A stretch of DNA of 64,000 nt from Rhizophagus irregularis (Eukaryota > Glomeromycota > Glomeromycetes > Glomerales > Glomeraceae), in the NCBI RefSeq assembly GCF_026210795.1, contig NC_089452.1, forward strand, positions 2,356,001 through 2,420,000. The letters are read 5' to 3'. The notes below the pieces were generated by a model. The model was not told where the DNA came from and searched no databases. It worked only from the letters and a program-made list of their open reading frames with translations. Positions 23,574 to 35,829 of the stretch are shown piece after piece. Numbering within the stretch: the first letter of the stretch is position 1; every line of letters starts with the position of its first letter. Both the position numbers and the translations under genes were made by a program.

Positions 23574-26500
23574 TTTTTGAGCTTTCGTTTTAGAAGAAGA
23601 AACAGAAGTTTCATTGTTATTTATATCACAATTTAAACAACTAAATGTGGATGTCCAGTCAACTTCTAACGTGCGATATTTAGAATTTCTGTTTAAATTA
23701 ATAAATTTTTCCAATCCTTTGTAGTTGCATATATTTTTCAAAAATGAGCGCAGCTTATTCTCAATAATAATCCCATTCCAACAAGGAAGAACTTTCATCA
23801 TACAAGCATTCTGTCGTAAAACTATATAGCGATCTTGATCAGTATGTGCAATTTTCGCCAAATTATCTACATAATTATTACCCATATCATCACCATGAGC
23901 AACAACCTTAAACATTTCCACATGCAAGTTCAATGTTAATATGATTCTACATAAAATAGCCCATAAGAAATTATTATTAGCCTTAAAATATTCACGTGAG
24001 GTTTGAGAAAATCTTGACTTCTTCAATTTTTCAAATTGAGTAATCACATTAAGCGAGTCTGTGTTAATTCTAACTTTACTATTTTTTGGAACAACGCTTA
24101 ATGCTAAAAGAACAGCTAACAATTCTCCTCTATATGCAGAAGGCCATTTATCAATAGTAGAATAAAATTCGACATGAGGTATATCAAACAAATCACTAAT
24201 CTGAGCGAAGGTGCAACTGATGCTACACTGCTCAGTACCTAATTCGATTAAAGATCCATCAGTGTAAAATTCAAAAATATAATAATTGTTATTGTCAAAA
24301 GGAGCTAATGTTCGTTGTATAGTTAACAAGTCATTTCTTGAAATTGAAGACTCTAATAAATCTAAAATTATATTATCTTGTAATTGTGAAGAATGAGAAA
24401 TCACGTGATTTTGTGTTAACGCTTGATTTATAATATCATATTTCTTTTTTGCAAAATCAAAAATGTCAAAAATATTAAATTCTATTAAGTTTGTAAGTTG
24501 ACTAGGCGCAAATTGAGAATCTGTTAATAATGGTACTAAACATTCCCAGTCAGCAGAAAACGTACAAGGTGATCGAGTTGATAATGATGCATTAGCAGCA
24601 CATCCATATTCCATACATTGATATATATAAGTATGTGTATCGGTACATCGAGACATATCAATATGAAAATGTTTAATAACAGGTCATTTTGTTTCATCTA
24701 TTCCTTGAATCTTTCCAATGACTACAGAGTTAAATTGTGAATTATAACATGCAACTAAAGATCTATTTTTTTTAGTAATATCATATGATCGAGTCTCTTC
24801 CACATTATCAACACGAGCGCCAAATAATTGTGTTATATTATGATTCAAATGAACACCATCTGAAGTAATTAAATTTCTAATATCTGAATACCATTTAGTT
24901 TCTTTCCATTGTGAAAAAATAGGAATATAAGCCTTAATAAGTATTTCTTTCCATAACAATAAACGAAATTTATCACCTGAAATAATTTGATCTAAAAATA
25001 AGATATTCTTTTCACGAAGTCTCTTCCTATGTTTAGAATAATATGCATTATCTACCACGTCTTCTAAAGGAATTTTACCTCCTTTAATTGATGGAAAAAT
25101 ATTATCATCTAAATATTCTAACGAAATATTATTATCATAGCATAATAAAAGCATATTAAGAATATAATTATTTTTTCGTGTATGCGGAACACGATTATAA
25201 GGAAGTTTTTCTATCAATGGGCGCGATGTCCATAATTGATCCTGTAAGGATTTTAAACGAATTTCAGTAATTTTTCCCAATAGACCATTATCGTTAAGTT
25301 GAATACAAAAATCAGTAATTTTGGCTTGAAGTTGATTGTCGTAAAAATCTCTATATCCATATATATAAGGATTATCGAGTATAGCGTTAGGCGCAGAACG
25401 AGCGAATTTTAATTTGTTTTTAAACATCCTTCTAAAAGGAATAATTAAAGATTCTGTTTGTGTTTTCGATAAAGCCATAACTTGTGACCAGTATTCAACT
25501 CGAGGAACGATAATTCTATTAAATATATATAAAATATGTTTATCAGTAATCTTCTTTTTATACATAAGATTAACTAAATGGTCTATTTCATTCTTGATTT
25601 TGAACATCAAATAATTTCCATCATGTTCTATATTGAAATATACTCCCAGGATACGCATAGGTTCGTGTGGATGTTTGGCTTTAATATTAATTTCTTCACG
25701 ACTAAACTTGATTAAAATTTTGTCATTATAATTATGAGAATATTTACGCTTCTCAGTTGTAGTCCTCATCATAAGCTCAGACTTTTCTTTGTTGATTTGA
25801 ATATCGTTAAGACGATAAAATGTATCAGCGATGTATAACATCTTTTCCAATTTTGATTTTTCATCAGTAATCCATTGAGTATCATCCATATACGCCATAA
25901 TGGAAACATTTTGTTGATTAAGAACACCTTCTTCTTGAACAACTGATTTTGATATACAAGAAATATTATATCCTAATTGTTGTTTATCAATTTCTGCTAA
26001 AAGAGGATCGTAATAAATACATCAAAGCAACGGTGAAATTACTTCTCCTTGATCAATTCCTGTAAGAACATCATAAGGTGCAGTTTTTCCATATGCAGTG
26101 ATTACTTGATTTTTTCTATCTTTAAAAAGTTCTAAAATGAGGTATGAAAAATCGTTAGGAATTTTAATTCTATCCATCGCTTTTTTGAGTTGAAAGATGT
26201 TCACACGATCATAAGCCTTTCCCATATCCTGAGAGAGTATCCATAATTCATTATTATTATCGATTGAATCTTGAATAACTTCGTTCATAATCTTTATCGG
26301 TTCAAATGTTGATTGTTTAGGCAGACCAGCGAATTGGTTTGCCTTTAATACATTATTATCTTTCAAAATAATTGCTAAACGACGATTTAGCAAAGAAATG
26401 AGTGCTTTTCGAGTGGTTTCTAAAAGAGTAATGGGGCGAGAGTTTGATAATTCACAATTAAAGGGTTTAGGTTTAGCAATAGGAAAGACCGTCGCTTCTT

Positions 26501-28406
26501 TCCATTGTTTTGGTAAATATCCTAATTCTATAATCTTACAAATTAAATAATATAAAATATGATTACAATCATCACTTAAGTGTTTCAACATTTCATTCAA
26601 CACGCCTGAAGGTCCTGTCGCTTTTCCATTAGATAGTTGTCGAATAATATCTAACCATTCATTATAAGATGGAGCGTCCATAATGCTAGAATATATATTT
26701 TCATTAATATGAGGCTGTGGTTTATATTGTTCTTTCCATCTGCCTTGTATTGGTTTCTTTCTATTAACTGAGCCCGCCACTGTTTGAAAATGACAATTTG
26801 TTTCTTTCATCACCTGATTCTCATCTGTAATTAAAACTTCATTACCATTATGATCTTTTTTATAAATTTTTTCAATAGAAATGGAAACCATTTCTTTTTC
26901 TGTAATAGATTGAATCATTCTTCCTTGATCTTCTTTATAATTATCACATCGCTTCTTGATATTAGAGATGATTTGCTCTTGTTCCATAATATTAAGTTCA
27001 AGTTTAAAAACAATTCTCAATTGTTTCCTAATTTCATTAAGTTCGTCAAGATAACTATGGAACTGATCTTTATCTAAAAAGTTAAAAGTATTATCAGAAG
27101 TAACTAGCTCATATTTGTCTTTCAATTTAATTATCGCGCTTTGATAATTAATCCATTTGTCAATCATTTCCTGATTTGGATAGTTTCTTAATCCTGTGAT
27201 ACATGAGCGGATTTCTTGAATACGATTAATGATATATCTTAAATCAAAGTAAACTGACAACTTTTTCTCAGGAGCACATTTGATTTTCTGTTTTATAACT
27301 TTTTTGTTTTTTATATTTTCATTAGCAGATTTCATGATAAGTTGTCTAAGAGAATCCCACACATGATCAACATGTTTTCTTTTTGTGATCGATCGATCCT
27401 TGAGTTTGAGTCTATCGATTTCCTGATCCAAACCATCACGGAAATTATCCCATGTGAATTCATCATCATCCTGATCCATTTCATCATATAAAAAGACAGT
27501 ACGAGTTATTTTCTTTTTACTTTTATTAATCTTAGGTAAAGTTTTTCCTATAAATAATTGTGTATCAAGCGATAAAGTGACAGTATTATGATCCGTTGTA
27601 AAATGATCATTTTCTATTACAGTACTATTCAAACTTTGGCCAAGTATTGGTAATGAAGCCCAAATATAATCTATTCTTGATTTTTCGTTAGAATCATTAG
27701 GCGGAATATAAGTAAATATATTTTCATCATCTTCGTTAAATATCGGAATTGTATCTAAAAGGTGTCTATTTTCTAGCGTTTTGAACAATTTGAAATACCA
27801 TCTATTATTAACAAATGACATCAAATATTTTCTATAATTAATGTTGAAATCACCCATAATGATTAATTCCATATTTTTGTTTTTCGCATCATCGGTAATA
27901 TTTTCAATATATTGATATAATTCCTCAATTTGTGTTCTTTCTTTTTTGTAGGCGTTAATGTACACCTGAATTAACCTAACATTTTTCTTTTGACTAAAAT
28001 TTAAGTCTAAATATATAACACGGCCTTTATGACCAACCGCTTTATAAACAAATATATCATATTTATCGCTAACGATAATTCCTACGCCTTGACCTTTACC
28101 CCCTTGTTGTGAGTAATCAAAATAACCATGGAAACCAAATTGTTGTTGCCAAATTTTCGATTGTCTATAAGAAAGATTAGTCTCGGCTAATCCATATATG
28201 TCAATATCATTATTTTTCATCGCATCTAACGTAAAAATTAATTTGTCTTTACTAAGAGTACGAATATTCGTAGTAGCTATTTTCGTTATTGAAGAATTTT
28301 TTAAAGAATTTTTTGTAATTAATGGATTATTATTTTCTATTTGGGGGAAATTTTTTTGTTGTTGAGAAGTCGAACTAGAGGGAGATATTATATTATTGTT
28401 CATCAT
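23574..28406 (-). pseudogene. LINE 1 ORF2: APE endonuclease, reverse transcriptase, RNase H
   Basis: One frame runs from 28406 to the insertion at 23573 with two in-frame UGA codons, at 26022-26024 and 24684-24686. Domains in order: an AP-type endonuclease (GLAETN, GDFNINYR, SRIDYIWA, TDHNTV); a reverse transcriptase (SRPITLLETTRKA, DMGKAYDRVN, GIDQGEVISP, AYMDDTQW); then an RNase H with FYTDGS, YRGELLAVLLAL, NTDSLNVI and VDNLAK. The reading continues at 18197-17568 beyond the inserted element. Target-primed reverse transcription is the known mechanism of this class. The UGA at 26022 falls where the second LINE has a tryptophan codon (SPILWRIFYD). Apart from the two UGA codons and the insertion this copy is nearly intact. 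Confidence 0.85.
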
Positions 28407-28415
28407 TAAAAATAA

Positions 28416-29597
28416 TTATACGACAGAATCATCAAAAACTTCATCATTATCCCCCAATAATGATGAAGCTGAAGGGCCGCCAGCTAACATGTTGTAAAGT
28501 GATGAAAGTAAGGATTTAGTTTCCTTGTGGTTTTCTTGTATTTGTTTTTGTTGGGCAACAATACTTTGGATATTTTGATCAGATTTCTGAAATTGTTGTG
28601 ATTGAAGAACGGATTTATTTGCTAGTTCATCTTCATCTTCACTTGATTCAGAGTCACTTTTACAGCGTTTTTTCGCTGCTTTAACTTCTGCATCAGATAC
28701 AGATTGTTGATTTTTCTTTTTCGTACTAGTTGGGACCGGATGCGCTTTATCACATTTAAGCACTTGTTGTGCAGTAACAACTTCACTAATTTGCTTGCCA
28801 GTGTCACCAATGAGTGATTCCATTTTAAGCATTTTGTCTTCCACCTTTCTTATAGTGCTAATAATTTGTTCCTTGAATTTTAAAAACATCGGATGATTAT
28901 TGAAATCTTCACTATCGTCATCATCATTGTCATGATTGCTGCGAGCTTTTCCTTAATCACGTGATCCAGATGGAATATTATTATTAGATTTAGAACTATT
29001 TCTGGGCTTTTGTTTAGATTTAGTCACATCCGCATATGACTTTTTCAAATTTTTCCAATTATCAGCGCCACTAACAAAACGTTTAGATTGAGATTTGTTA
29101 ATATCTTTGTTGGTACAGTCTTTGGCCATATGAGTGGGATTACCGCAAATATTACAAATGCGATCTTCCTCTTTACTCCAGTATAATTGTCGAGTACCTG
29201 CGTTACCCTTTTTGAATTCAATTTTCATTTGTCTGGCTGCCACTAAATCATCTTGTGAAGAAAAATGAATGTAAGCGTAGCGACATCTTTGATATTTACC
29301 TTGAATCATAACAGCTGGGATGAAACAAGTTTTCCCTTTACATTGTGTCATAACTTCCTTAAGATCATAACCACTAGTTTGATAATGTAAACCTGATAAT
29401 CTTAACGAGAATTGCTTCCTTTTCTCGCGTTCCTCCTTGCTCAATAACAGGGGTAAAACTCTAACTATGTCTTTATTAATATGATAGCTCCATTGTTCAT
29501 TGAAATAATCAATAGAATTCGCATCTTTATACATAATGAAAGCAACTTGGTAAAGACCAGCACCTCGTGTATAAATTTTCTCAATTTCACCAAGATC
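28416..29597 (-). pseudogene. LINE 1 ORF1: RRM-like, CCHC knuckle protein, 5' truncated
   Basis: The frame is open from the MITE edge at 29597, through ATG 29534, to 28416, with one TAA at 28953-28955 after SGSRD. Features: an RRM-like region (RLSGLHYQTSGYDL, YAYIHFSSQDDL), a zinc knuckle CNICGNPTHMAKDC near residue 135 from ATG 29534, a Lys/Ser-rich linker, then a Gln-rich coiled-coil-like C-terminus. It is an RNA-binding LINE ORF1. It ends 10 bp before the ORF2 start codon. Coding sequence continues upstream of ATG 29534 (EKIYTRGAGLYQVAF) right up to the MITE, so the true N-terminus was lost at that junction. Confidence 0.75.
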
Positions 29598-30739
29598 TAG
29601 AGCTCCGAATGGGTCAGGTCAGGTCAGGTTAATTGATAAACCTGACCTGAAATTTTTTTTCAAGTCAGGTCAGGTCAGGTTATATCAGGTTGTCTGTTTG
29701 ACCTGACCTGACCTGAAACCTGAAAAATTTCAGGACTATTTTTATTAAAGTATTGAAAAAAAACAGTACAAAACTTTTTTTTTTTAATATAATATTATGA
29801 AAAAAAACGTTTTTGCAATGTTTTTTATTAAAATATTGAAAAAAATATTGCAAAACGGTTTTTTTAATATAACATTATGAAAAAAATGTTTTCGCAACGT
29901 TATTATTGAAATATCAAAAAAAAAAACGTTACGAAACATTTTTTAATATAATATTATGAAAAAACGTTTTTGCAACGTTTTTTCTCGAAATATTGCGATT
30001 CAACATTTTTATATTAAAATCATATAAAAAAGTGAATCCCAATACTGCAATTCACTTTTTTATATTGATTTTGTATAAAAAAAGTGAGTCGCGGTATTGC
30101 GATTCACTTTTTTATATAGATTCTATATAAAAAAAGTGAGTTGCGGTATTGCGATTCACTTTTTTATATTGATTCTATATAAAAAAAGTGAGTTGCGGTA
30201 TTGCGATTCACTTTTTTATATTGATTCTATATAAAAAAAGTGAGTTGCGGTATTGCGATTCACTTTTTTATATTGATTCTATATAAAAAAAGTGAGTTGC
30301 GGTATTGCGATTCACTTTTTTATATTGATTCTATATAAAAAAAGTGAGTTGCGGTATTGCGATTCACTTTTTTATATTGATTCTATATAAAAAAAGTGAG
30401 TTGCGGTATTGCGATTCACTTTTTTATATTGATTCTATATAAAAAAAGTGAATCGCAATATCGCAACTCACTTTTATTATATAAAATCTATATAAAAAAG
30501 TGAATCGCAATACTGCAACTCACTTTTATTATATAAAATTAATATAAAAAAGTGAATCGCAATACTGCAACTCACTTTTATTATATAGTAGAATCAATAG
30601 TTTCAGGTCAACAGATCAATCAGGTCAGGTCAATCTTCATACCTGACCTGAATTTTTTTTAAAAATCTCATACCTGACCTGAATTTCAGGTCAGGTCAGG
30701 TCAGGTTACCTGAATTTGGCTGACCTGTTCGGAGCTCTA
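29598..30739. mobile_element. hAT-like satellite MITE (copy 2, inverted)
   Basis: This is the reverse-orientation relative of the element at 10435. It has the same TAGAGCTCCGAA / TTCGGAGCTCTA ends, ACCTG-rich subtermini, ACGTT block and array of roughly 58-bp palindromic monomers (about 29995-30590). Here the 8 bases outside each end (CCAAGATC and GTATGGTG) do not match. One flank is LINE ORF1 coding sequence and the other is an unrelated acidic gene. The copy therefore probably lies at a recombination breakpoint. Confidence 0.85.
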
Positions 30740-31279
30740 GTATGGTGCAAATTCACCATTGCAGGACGGTATCTTGTCTTCATCCAAAGCTTCAGCAATT
30801 TGATGTATTTCTTTCTCTTCATTGTCATTACGTTCCTCTTCGTCATTGTTATGTTCCTCTTCCTCTTCATTATTACCTTCCTTTTCCTCCTCTTCATTAT
30901 TGTCTCCATTATCATCATCTTTCTCCTCATCCCTATTGTATTCATTGTCATTTTCCTCTTCCTCTTCACTATTGTATTCATTGTCAGTTTCTTCTTCCTC
31001 TTCATTATCAAATGATTGATCATCATCTTCCATCTCATCATTGTAATACTGAGGACCAATTGGTCCATATTCATTATCATCATCATTAATGTCCTGAAAA
31101 CTTAAATCATTATCTTCATGATTATACTGAAAGTCCATGTTATCGTCATCATTAGCAGGTGAACGTACAGGTGAACGTCTCTCACCGGAAGTAGTTGTCT
31201 CACCAAGATTGCTGTAAGAAAACCGATTTCGAATTCGAATTGGTTTTATTGGTTTGGCATGACTATATCGTCTCCTCAT
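30737..31279 (-). pseudogene. acidic N-terminal fragment, possibly of a Plavaka-like transposase gene
   Basis: 180 codons, starting at 31279 with a basic segment (MRRRYSHAKPIKPIRIR), then a long Glu/Asp/Asn run, and ending in EDKIPSCNGEFAPY exactly at the MITE terminus. The phrase before the truncation resembles N-terminal regions of Plavaka-type transposases of Glomeromycotina, in which the frame would continue. Here it is cut by the MITE. Confidence in the family is low because only a short motif remains. Confidence 0.4.
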
Positions 31280-31544
31280 CTTTATAACAATTACAATTTA
31301 AATTAATTTAAATTTAACTAGAATTTTATTAATTCAATTAGAACTTTAAATTTATTAAGCGTGTCGGCAAAAAAAAAAAAAAAAATGCAATTGCCAATTA
31401 AGTAATCACTTCAGTTAAATTAATGCCGATTTGGCTATTAATGGATACACAAAATTTAGGGTCAATTATACTGTATATGGTTAATGACAATTGGTATGAC
31501 AAATAATATTATCGAATAATGTCATTTATTGTATAAAATAATAA

Positions 31545-31795
31545 GTATATAATAATAAAATAAAATATAACATAATAATAAAATAAAATAAAACATAATA
31601 ATAAAATAAAATAAAACATAATAATAAAATAAAATAAAACATAATAATAAAATAAAATAAAACATAATAATAAAATAAAATAAAACATAATAATAAAATA
31701 AAATAAAACATAATAATAAAATAAAATAAAACATAATAATAAAATAAAATAAAACATATAATAAAATAAAATAAAAAATAAAATGAAATAAAAAT
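31545..31795. repeat. 22-bp A/T microsatellite-like array
   Basis: About ten tandem copies of ATAATAAAATAAAATAAAAC, with little divergence except at the right end. All three reverse frames are open through it only because the unit lacks stops. No gene is inferred. Confidence 0.9.
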
Positions 31796-31796
31796 A

Positions 31797-32410
31797 TTAA
31801 TGACGTCGGTGACGATGAGATCGAGAATGAGAGCGCTCGCACTCTCGGTAGTAGGGAGATCAAGAACGAGAGCGCCCACGCTCTCGGTGGTGGTAGGGGG
31901 ATCGGGAGCAAGAGCGCCTAGAGCGCCTGCACTCTCTATACTCATATGTCCTACGATCCACCCTATTTCTCCGGGAGGACCAGACTAATGCTTAAAACAA
32001 TGCAATTATTAATATAAATGCAATGAATTAATGAAAAAATCAGTTAAATAATAAATACTTACGCTCAACTCTCCAGAATTCGTCTGAGAGTTCTTGGTGG
32101 AACCTCTCGTCGTGCAAAGATGGGGTATGAGTAGGATAATCATCAGGATTTCTATTGATTAGCCTCTCTAGATTCTCGTACCTGCCTTTAGTGCATTCCA
32201 CTTCTCTCTGCATTGTTTTCTAGTTGGCCTGAATGTGTAGTTGTTTCGTATATCATGAGCAATTCCACGCCATAATTGTTTTTGGTCATGTAACCTCATT
32301 TTGGTGAATAAGGGCTGATAGGCCCGACGACGCTGAATTAAGGTCAAAGCAGCGTCATCAGGCCATTGAATGTATACTGAAAGATTTGCGTTTAAGTTTA
32401 ATGCTGCCAT
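31797..32410 (-). pseudogene. Myb/SANT-like DNA-binding gene with RS-rich tail
   Basis: Starts at 32410. Residues about 15-75 have the trihelix/SANT pattern with Trp in IQWPDDAALTL, KQLWRGIAHDI and KQCREKWNALK. A one-base loss after KAG shifts the frame; the next frame continues as YENLERLINRNPDDYP to a splice donor (GTAAGT) at 32062. An intron is proposed at 31985-32062. The second exon is Arg/Ser/Tyr-rich (YRE and RS repeats, SR-protein-like) with a UGA at 31860-31862, and ends at 31797. Within the tail, one repeat reads CSRSPYHHRE and its neighbour has UGA in place of the Arg before SPYYRE. This makes CGA to TGA the likely change. Its role may be DNA binding for a transposon. Confidence 0.55.
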
Positions 32411-32454
32411 TATTAAATATTATTAATTTGATGGGGAAAATGTCAAGAAAAGGC

Positions 32455-32880
32455 TCTATATTTATAATAAATTTATTATGATTTCTTTGAGTTTATTTTT
32501 ACGATCTTGTCTAAATTTTTTAGTTCTAATGCAATCCTTAATTAATTTATTTAACATTGAATACACACATAATTTTTTTTGATTTCTTTGAGTTTATTTT
32601 TACGATCTTGTCTAAATTTTTTAGTTCTAATGCAATCATCCTTAATTAATTTATTTAACATTGAATACACACATAATTTTTTTTTGATTTCTTTGAGTTT
32701 ATTTTTACGATCTTGTCTAGTTCTAATGCAATCATCTTTAATTAATTTATTTAACATTGAATACACACATATTTTTTTTGATTTCTTTGAGTTTATTTTT
32801 ATGATCTTGTCTAAATTTTTTAGTTCTAATGCAATCATCTTTAATTAATTTATTTAACATTGAATACACACATAATTTTT
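32455..32880. repeat. tandem repeat, about 100 bp x 4
   Basis: Four copies of a unit share TTGATTTCTTTGAGTTTATT, TTTACGATCTTGTC and AACATTGAATACACACATAA. The third copy lacks about 12 bp (AAATTTTTTAG). Reading frames across it are by-products of the repeat. Confidence 0.85.
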
Positions 32881-32899
32881 TGATTTATTAATTTATTTT

Positions 32900-34455
32900 A
32901 AAAATATAGTTACAGTAATACTGCATCACGGCGTTAATTAATATATATAAATAAAAATAAATAAACAAATTCTATTAATAAAAAGTGAGTTAAAAATGTT
33001 ATTTATAATTATACATTAAAAAAAGCAATAAAGAAGACGAAAGTAATCTGCAAATTATATTTAAGGTAAAAGAAAATGTAATATTTTAAACCACGCATGT
33101 CCTTCCTTGATTATATTTCATATTACACTGCGATGATATATTACAATTATACTGAATTTTAAGCTAACCTTAATCTACACCGTAAGGAACTTAATTCGAT
33201 CTTAATTTACTCCGTTTTAGAATATTACCGAACAATTAGACAAATGATTAGTTGCACATGACTTGCATTATTTGTATAGTTGATACTTTATATACCGATA
33301 TTTGATTACACCAATATGTATTAAAACTCTTTCCTACAGTATAAAATATTAATATATTGGTATTTTTCAAATATCGTTGTAAGTTAACTACTGTAGATCC
33401 CATCTATCTATTTAAAAAATTTTTTTATGTAATCAATCCAGGGGCTTACACTAAATAAGGCTTAGATATGGCTTAGTTAGATAGGATCATCACATGGTTC
33501 AGTTTAAAAATAATCGATCTTTTTTATTGATTGGTTTTTTTCTGATCATATTTTATATTTTATCGTCAAGAGTATAATTATTTAAAAATTTAATTTTTAT
33601 TGCATGTCATCGTATTACACATAAAAATGGAAATTCAAAACGTAATATTCCATTAATTTCTTCTCACTCCTTTTTCTTCTACCGATCATTTTTCTTCTTA
33701 CCCCTTTCCATTATTTTTCTTCTCATTCCACGTATAGCCTGAAAATATAATAAAATTTGGAACCGTAAAATCGATTTGAGGTAATCTTCCATATAAAAAA
33801 AAATGTCACTGAATGAAATTCGATATTGTAATAATTTATTTATATAAACTAAATTTAATTTCTGATCCTCTAGAAATCATAGTTTTTTTCCATCTTTCAA
33901 CATTTTCAACTGATCCCGCATTCCCCTCAATTTATACGGTACACAACGATATTGAGATCCTGCATACTTTCCAATTACGTTCTATAATTAAAATTACAGT
34001 AACCAAGATCTCATTTATATCGTGATAACCTCGTTTTATATCCCATATTTGATCAAGGGGTTATATCGACAATCTCACTCTTTTGATCAAGAAGATCTCA
34101 TTTATATCATGACAATCTTGCGAGAAGTTTACTTCACTTTTTTTCTCATTCTCTCATTTTCTCTTGTTCTCTCATTACGATATTATGACTAAACATAATA
34201 ATAAAGAAATAGAAATCGAAACAGGTATATATGTAACTCTTCTGTAAAAGTTTTGCTTATATGTAAGAATAATAACTGAAATATGTATAATAGGATTGAA
34301 AAAAAATCAAAAGACCTTACCGAGAAAGAGGAGAGAAATAAATATTGAAGAAACTAATCAATTATTATTAGGTAAATATTAATTTATATAGGCTTTAGCT
34401 CTTTAATATTATTCTATTAATTTTTAATTGAAATAATTGAAATAATATATTACAT
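32900..34455. other. gene-free AT-rich stretch
   Basis: I see no supportable gene, RNA gene or clear repeat here. Pyrimidine-rich tracts (TTCTTCTC around 33660-33730) and AAGATCTCATTTATATC words occur, possibly the 5' region of the gene starting at 34462. Confidence 0.5.
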
Positions 34456-34461
34456 ACAGAT

Positions 34462-35820
34462 ATGAATACCAGGCAAAAACATAACGAAAGTGAAAAGGAA
34501 GTAATAGTAGAAGAGGATGTAAGGGATAAAAGTGAAGAAGAAGAGAAGGAAGAAAAAGAAGAAGATGATGATGATAATGACAAGTTAGGCGCGGCTAAAA
34601 CAATTCCGAATCTGTTTCAGTTTTGTACCAAATTAGACATATGTAACTGGCTTGTAAAAAATCCAGAAATCTTACGATTAGCGAATGAGATGAACGAATC
34701 ATCTTATATTGTTAGTTCAAAGAATACTGAAGTTAGTATTAATACAATATGATAATATTTATAGGACCCTGGATATCTAATATAAAGGTCATAATGGACT
34801 TTTGGCCAAAAACACCCCTTTTTGCTGAAACTCAAAAAATCGTTTTTTGTAAATATCTCAACATCCAGTAATTCAATTTTAATGAACTTTTTTTTATTTT
34901 GTAGCCCTCATTTAGCTCTACAATTTAAAAAAAGTTCATCAAAATTGGACCACTGGATGCCGAGATATTTACAAAAAACAATTTTTTGAGCTCCTGAAAA
35001 ATGGGCCAATCTGCCAAAAGTGTGACTTATGACCTGTTTTGGAGATATCTGGGGTCCTATATTTATTATGTCTAAATCTCAAATAACGTATCTCAATATT
35101 TTAGGATAAAATATGACTATGGGATGAGTCGGTAAAGTGCTTATTTTTATGAGTGAGGAATCTGAGTAGTGAAGCACTCGACAATTTGGTTGTGAAAATT
35201 TTTCAGTTTAAAATTTACACTAGCGAAGCTAGAGGATATCTAGATAAAACTCATAAGTCTTTAACAGACTTCAGGAATAAATTCAACCAAAATATTCTAA
35301 ATTTAGTGAGGGAATACAAAGAAATCAGAAAGAGCAGGTATTTGTTTATTTTATTGTTTTATAGTCAACAAAATAGTGCTATTTGTATAATTATTAATTA
35401 ATTAATTATAGGGGTACGACTGGAAATCTTTCTCAAAAAGAAATTAAAGATTACATTGACGAAAACGTGGTGCAGAAACTTTTAAACCATCAACTCGCAG
35501 CTGTCAATATTTTGGAATTGACAAATAATGGAGGCATGGATATGTTAGTTGAGTTTGTTAAGGAAGCCGTCCGCGTTTCTTGGGACGGTAAAAACTTACC
35601 TGGTATAAAGGAGTTGGATACCATGACTAAAAATATAATTATCCCTTCCCGAAGTGGAAGTGATATAGTAAATACCCTAAAACAAGTAAGTTATTTTATT
35701 TATTTTGCACATCACGCCTTTGATAATAATATATTAATAAAATTAAATTATAGATTTAGGTGCGTTCTTATAAAATTATATGACGAAGAAGAATCATTAA
35801 TAAATGATTTTATAAAATTT
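34462..35820 (+). CDS. spliced hypothetical gene with acidic N-terminus
   Basis: The first frame (34462-34752) begins with a Glu/Asp/Lys-rich run, then LFQFCTKLDICNWLVKNPE. A 296-bp MITE follows at 34763-35058. Downstream coding sequence resumes near 35153 (SEALDNLVVKIFQF). It is spliced at about 35338/35410 (GTATTTG...ATTATAG, joining RKSR to GTTGNLSQKE) and continues through DENVVQKLLNHQLAAVNI and SWDGKNLPGIKELD. A second donor, GTAAGT, lies at about 35687. The last exon is uncertain. The product is mostly alpha-helical and no domain was recognised. The link between the first frame and the rest is inferred from order and strand. Confidence 0.4.
34763..35058. mobile_element. 296-bp MITE with 8-bp target duplication
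   Basis: Inverted ends AGGACCC.GGATATCT / AGATATCTGGGGTCCT are flanked by the direct repeat ATATTTAT (34755-34762 and 35059-35066). The arms extend inward as an imperfect long hairpin (AGGTCATAATGGACTTTTGG against CCAAAAGTGTGACTTATGAC; also AAAAAATCGTTTTTTGTAAA against its complement). Non-coding. The 8-bp duplication suggests hAT, though the terminus is not the usual TAG/CAG form. Confidence 0.75.
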
Positions 35821-35829
35821 TAATAAAAA

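Noticed and set aside
30706-31089. Several overlapping frames opposite or beside the acidic gene
   Set aside because: By-products of the GAA/GAT-rich coding run of 30737-31279.
31509-31945. Long hydrophobic reverse frames of 82-139 codons
   Set aside because: They are translations of a 22-bp A/T tandem repeat in all three frames; the sequence, not selection, keeps them open.
32551-32848. Two opposite frames of about 90 codons with repeated phrases
   Set aside because: Both read the 100-bp tandem repeat; no start context and no independent coding signal.
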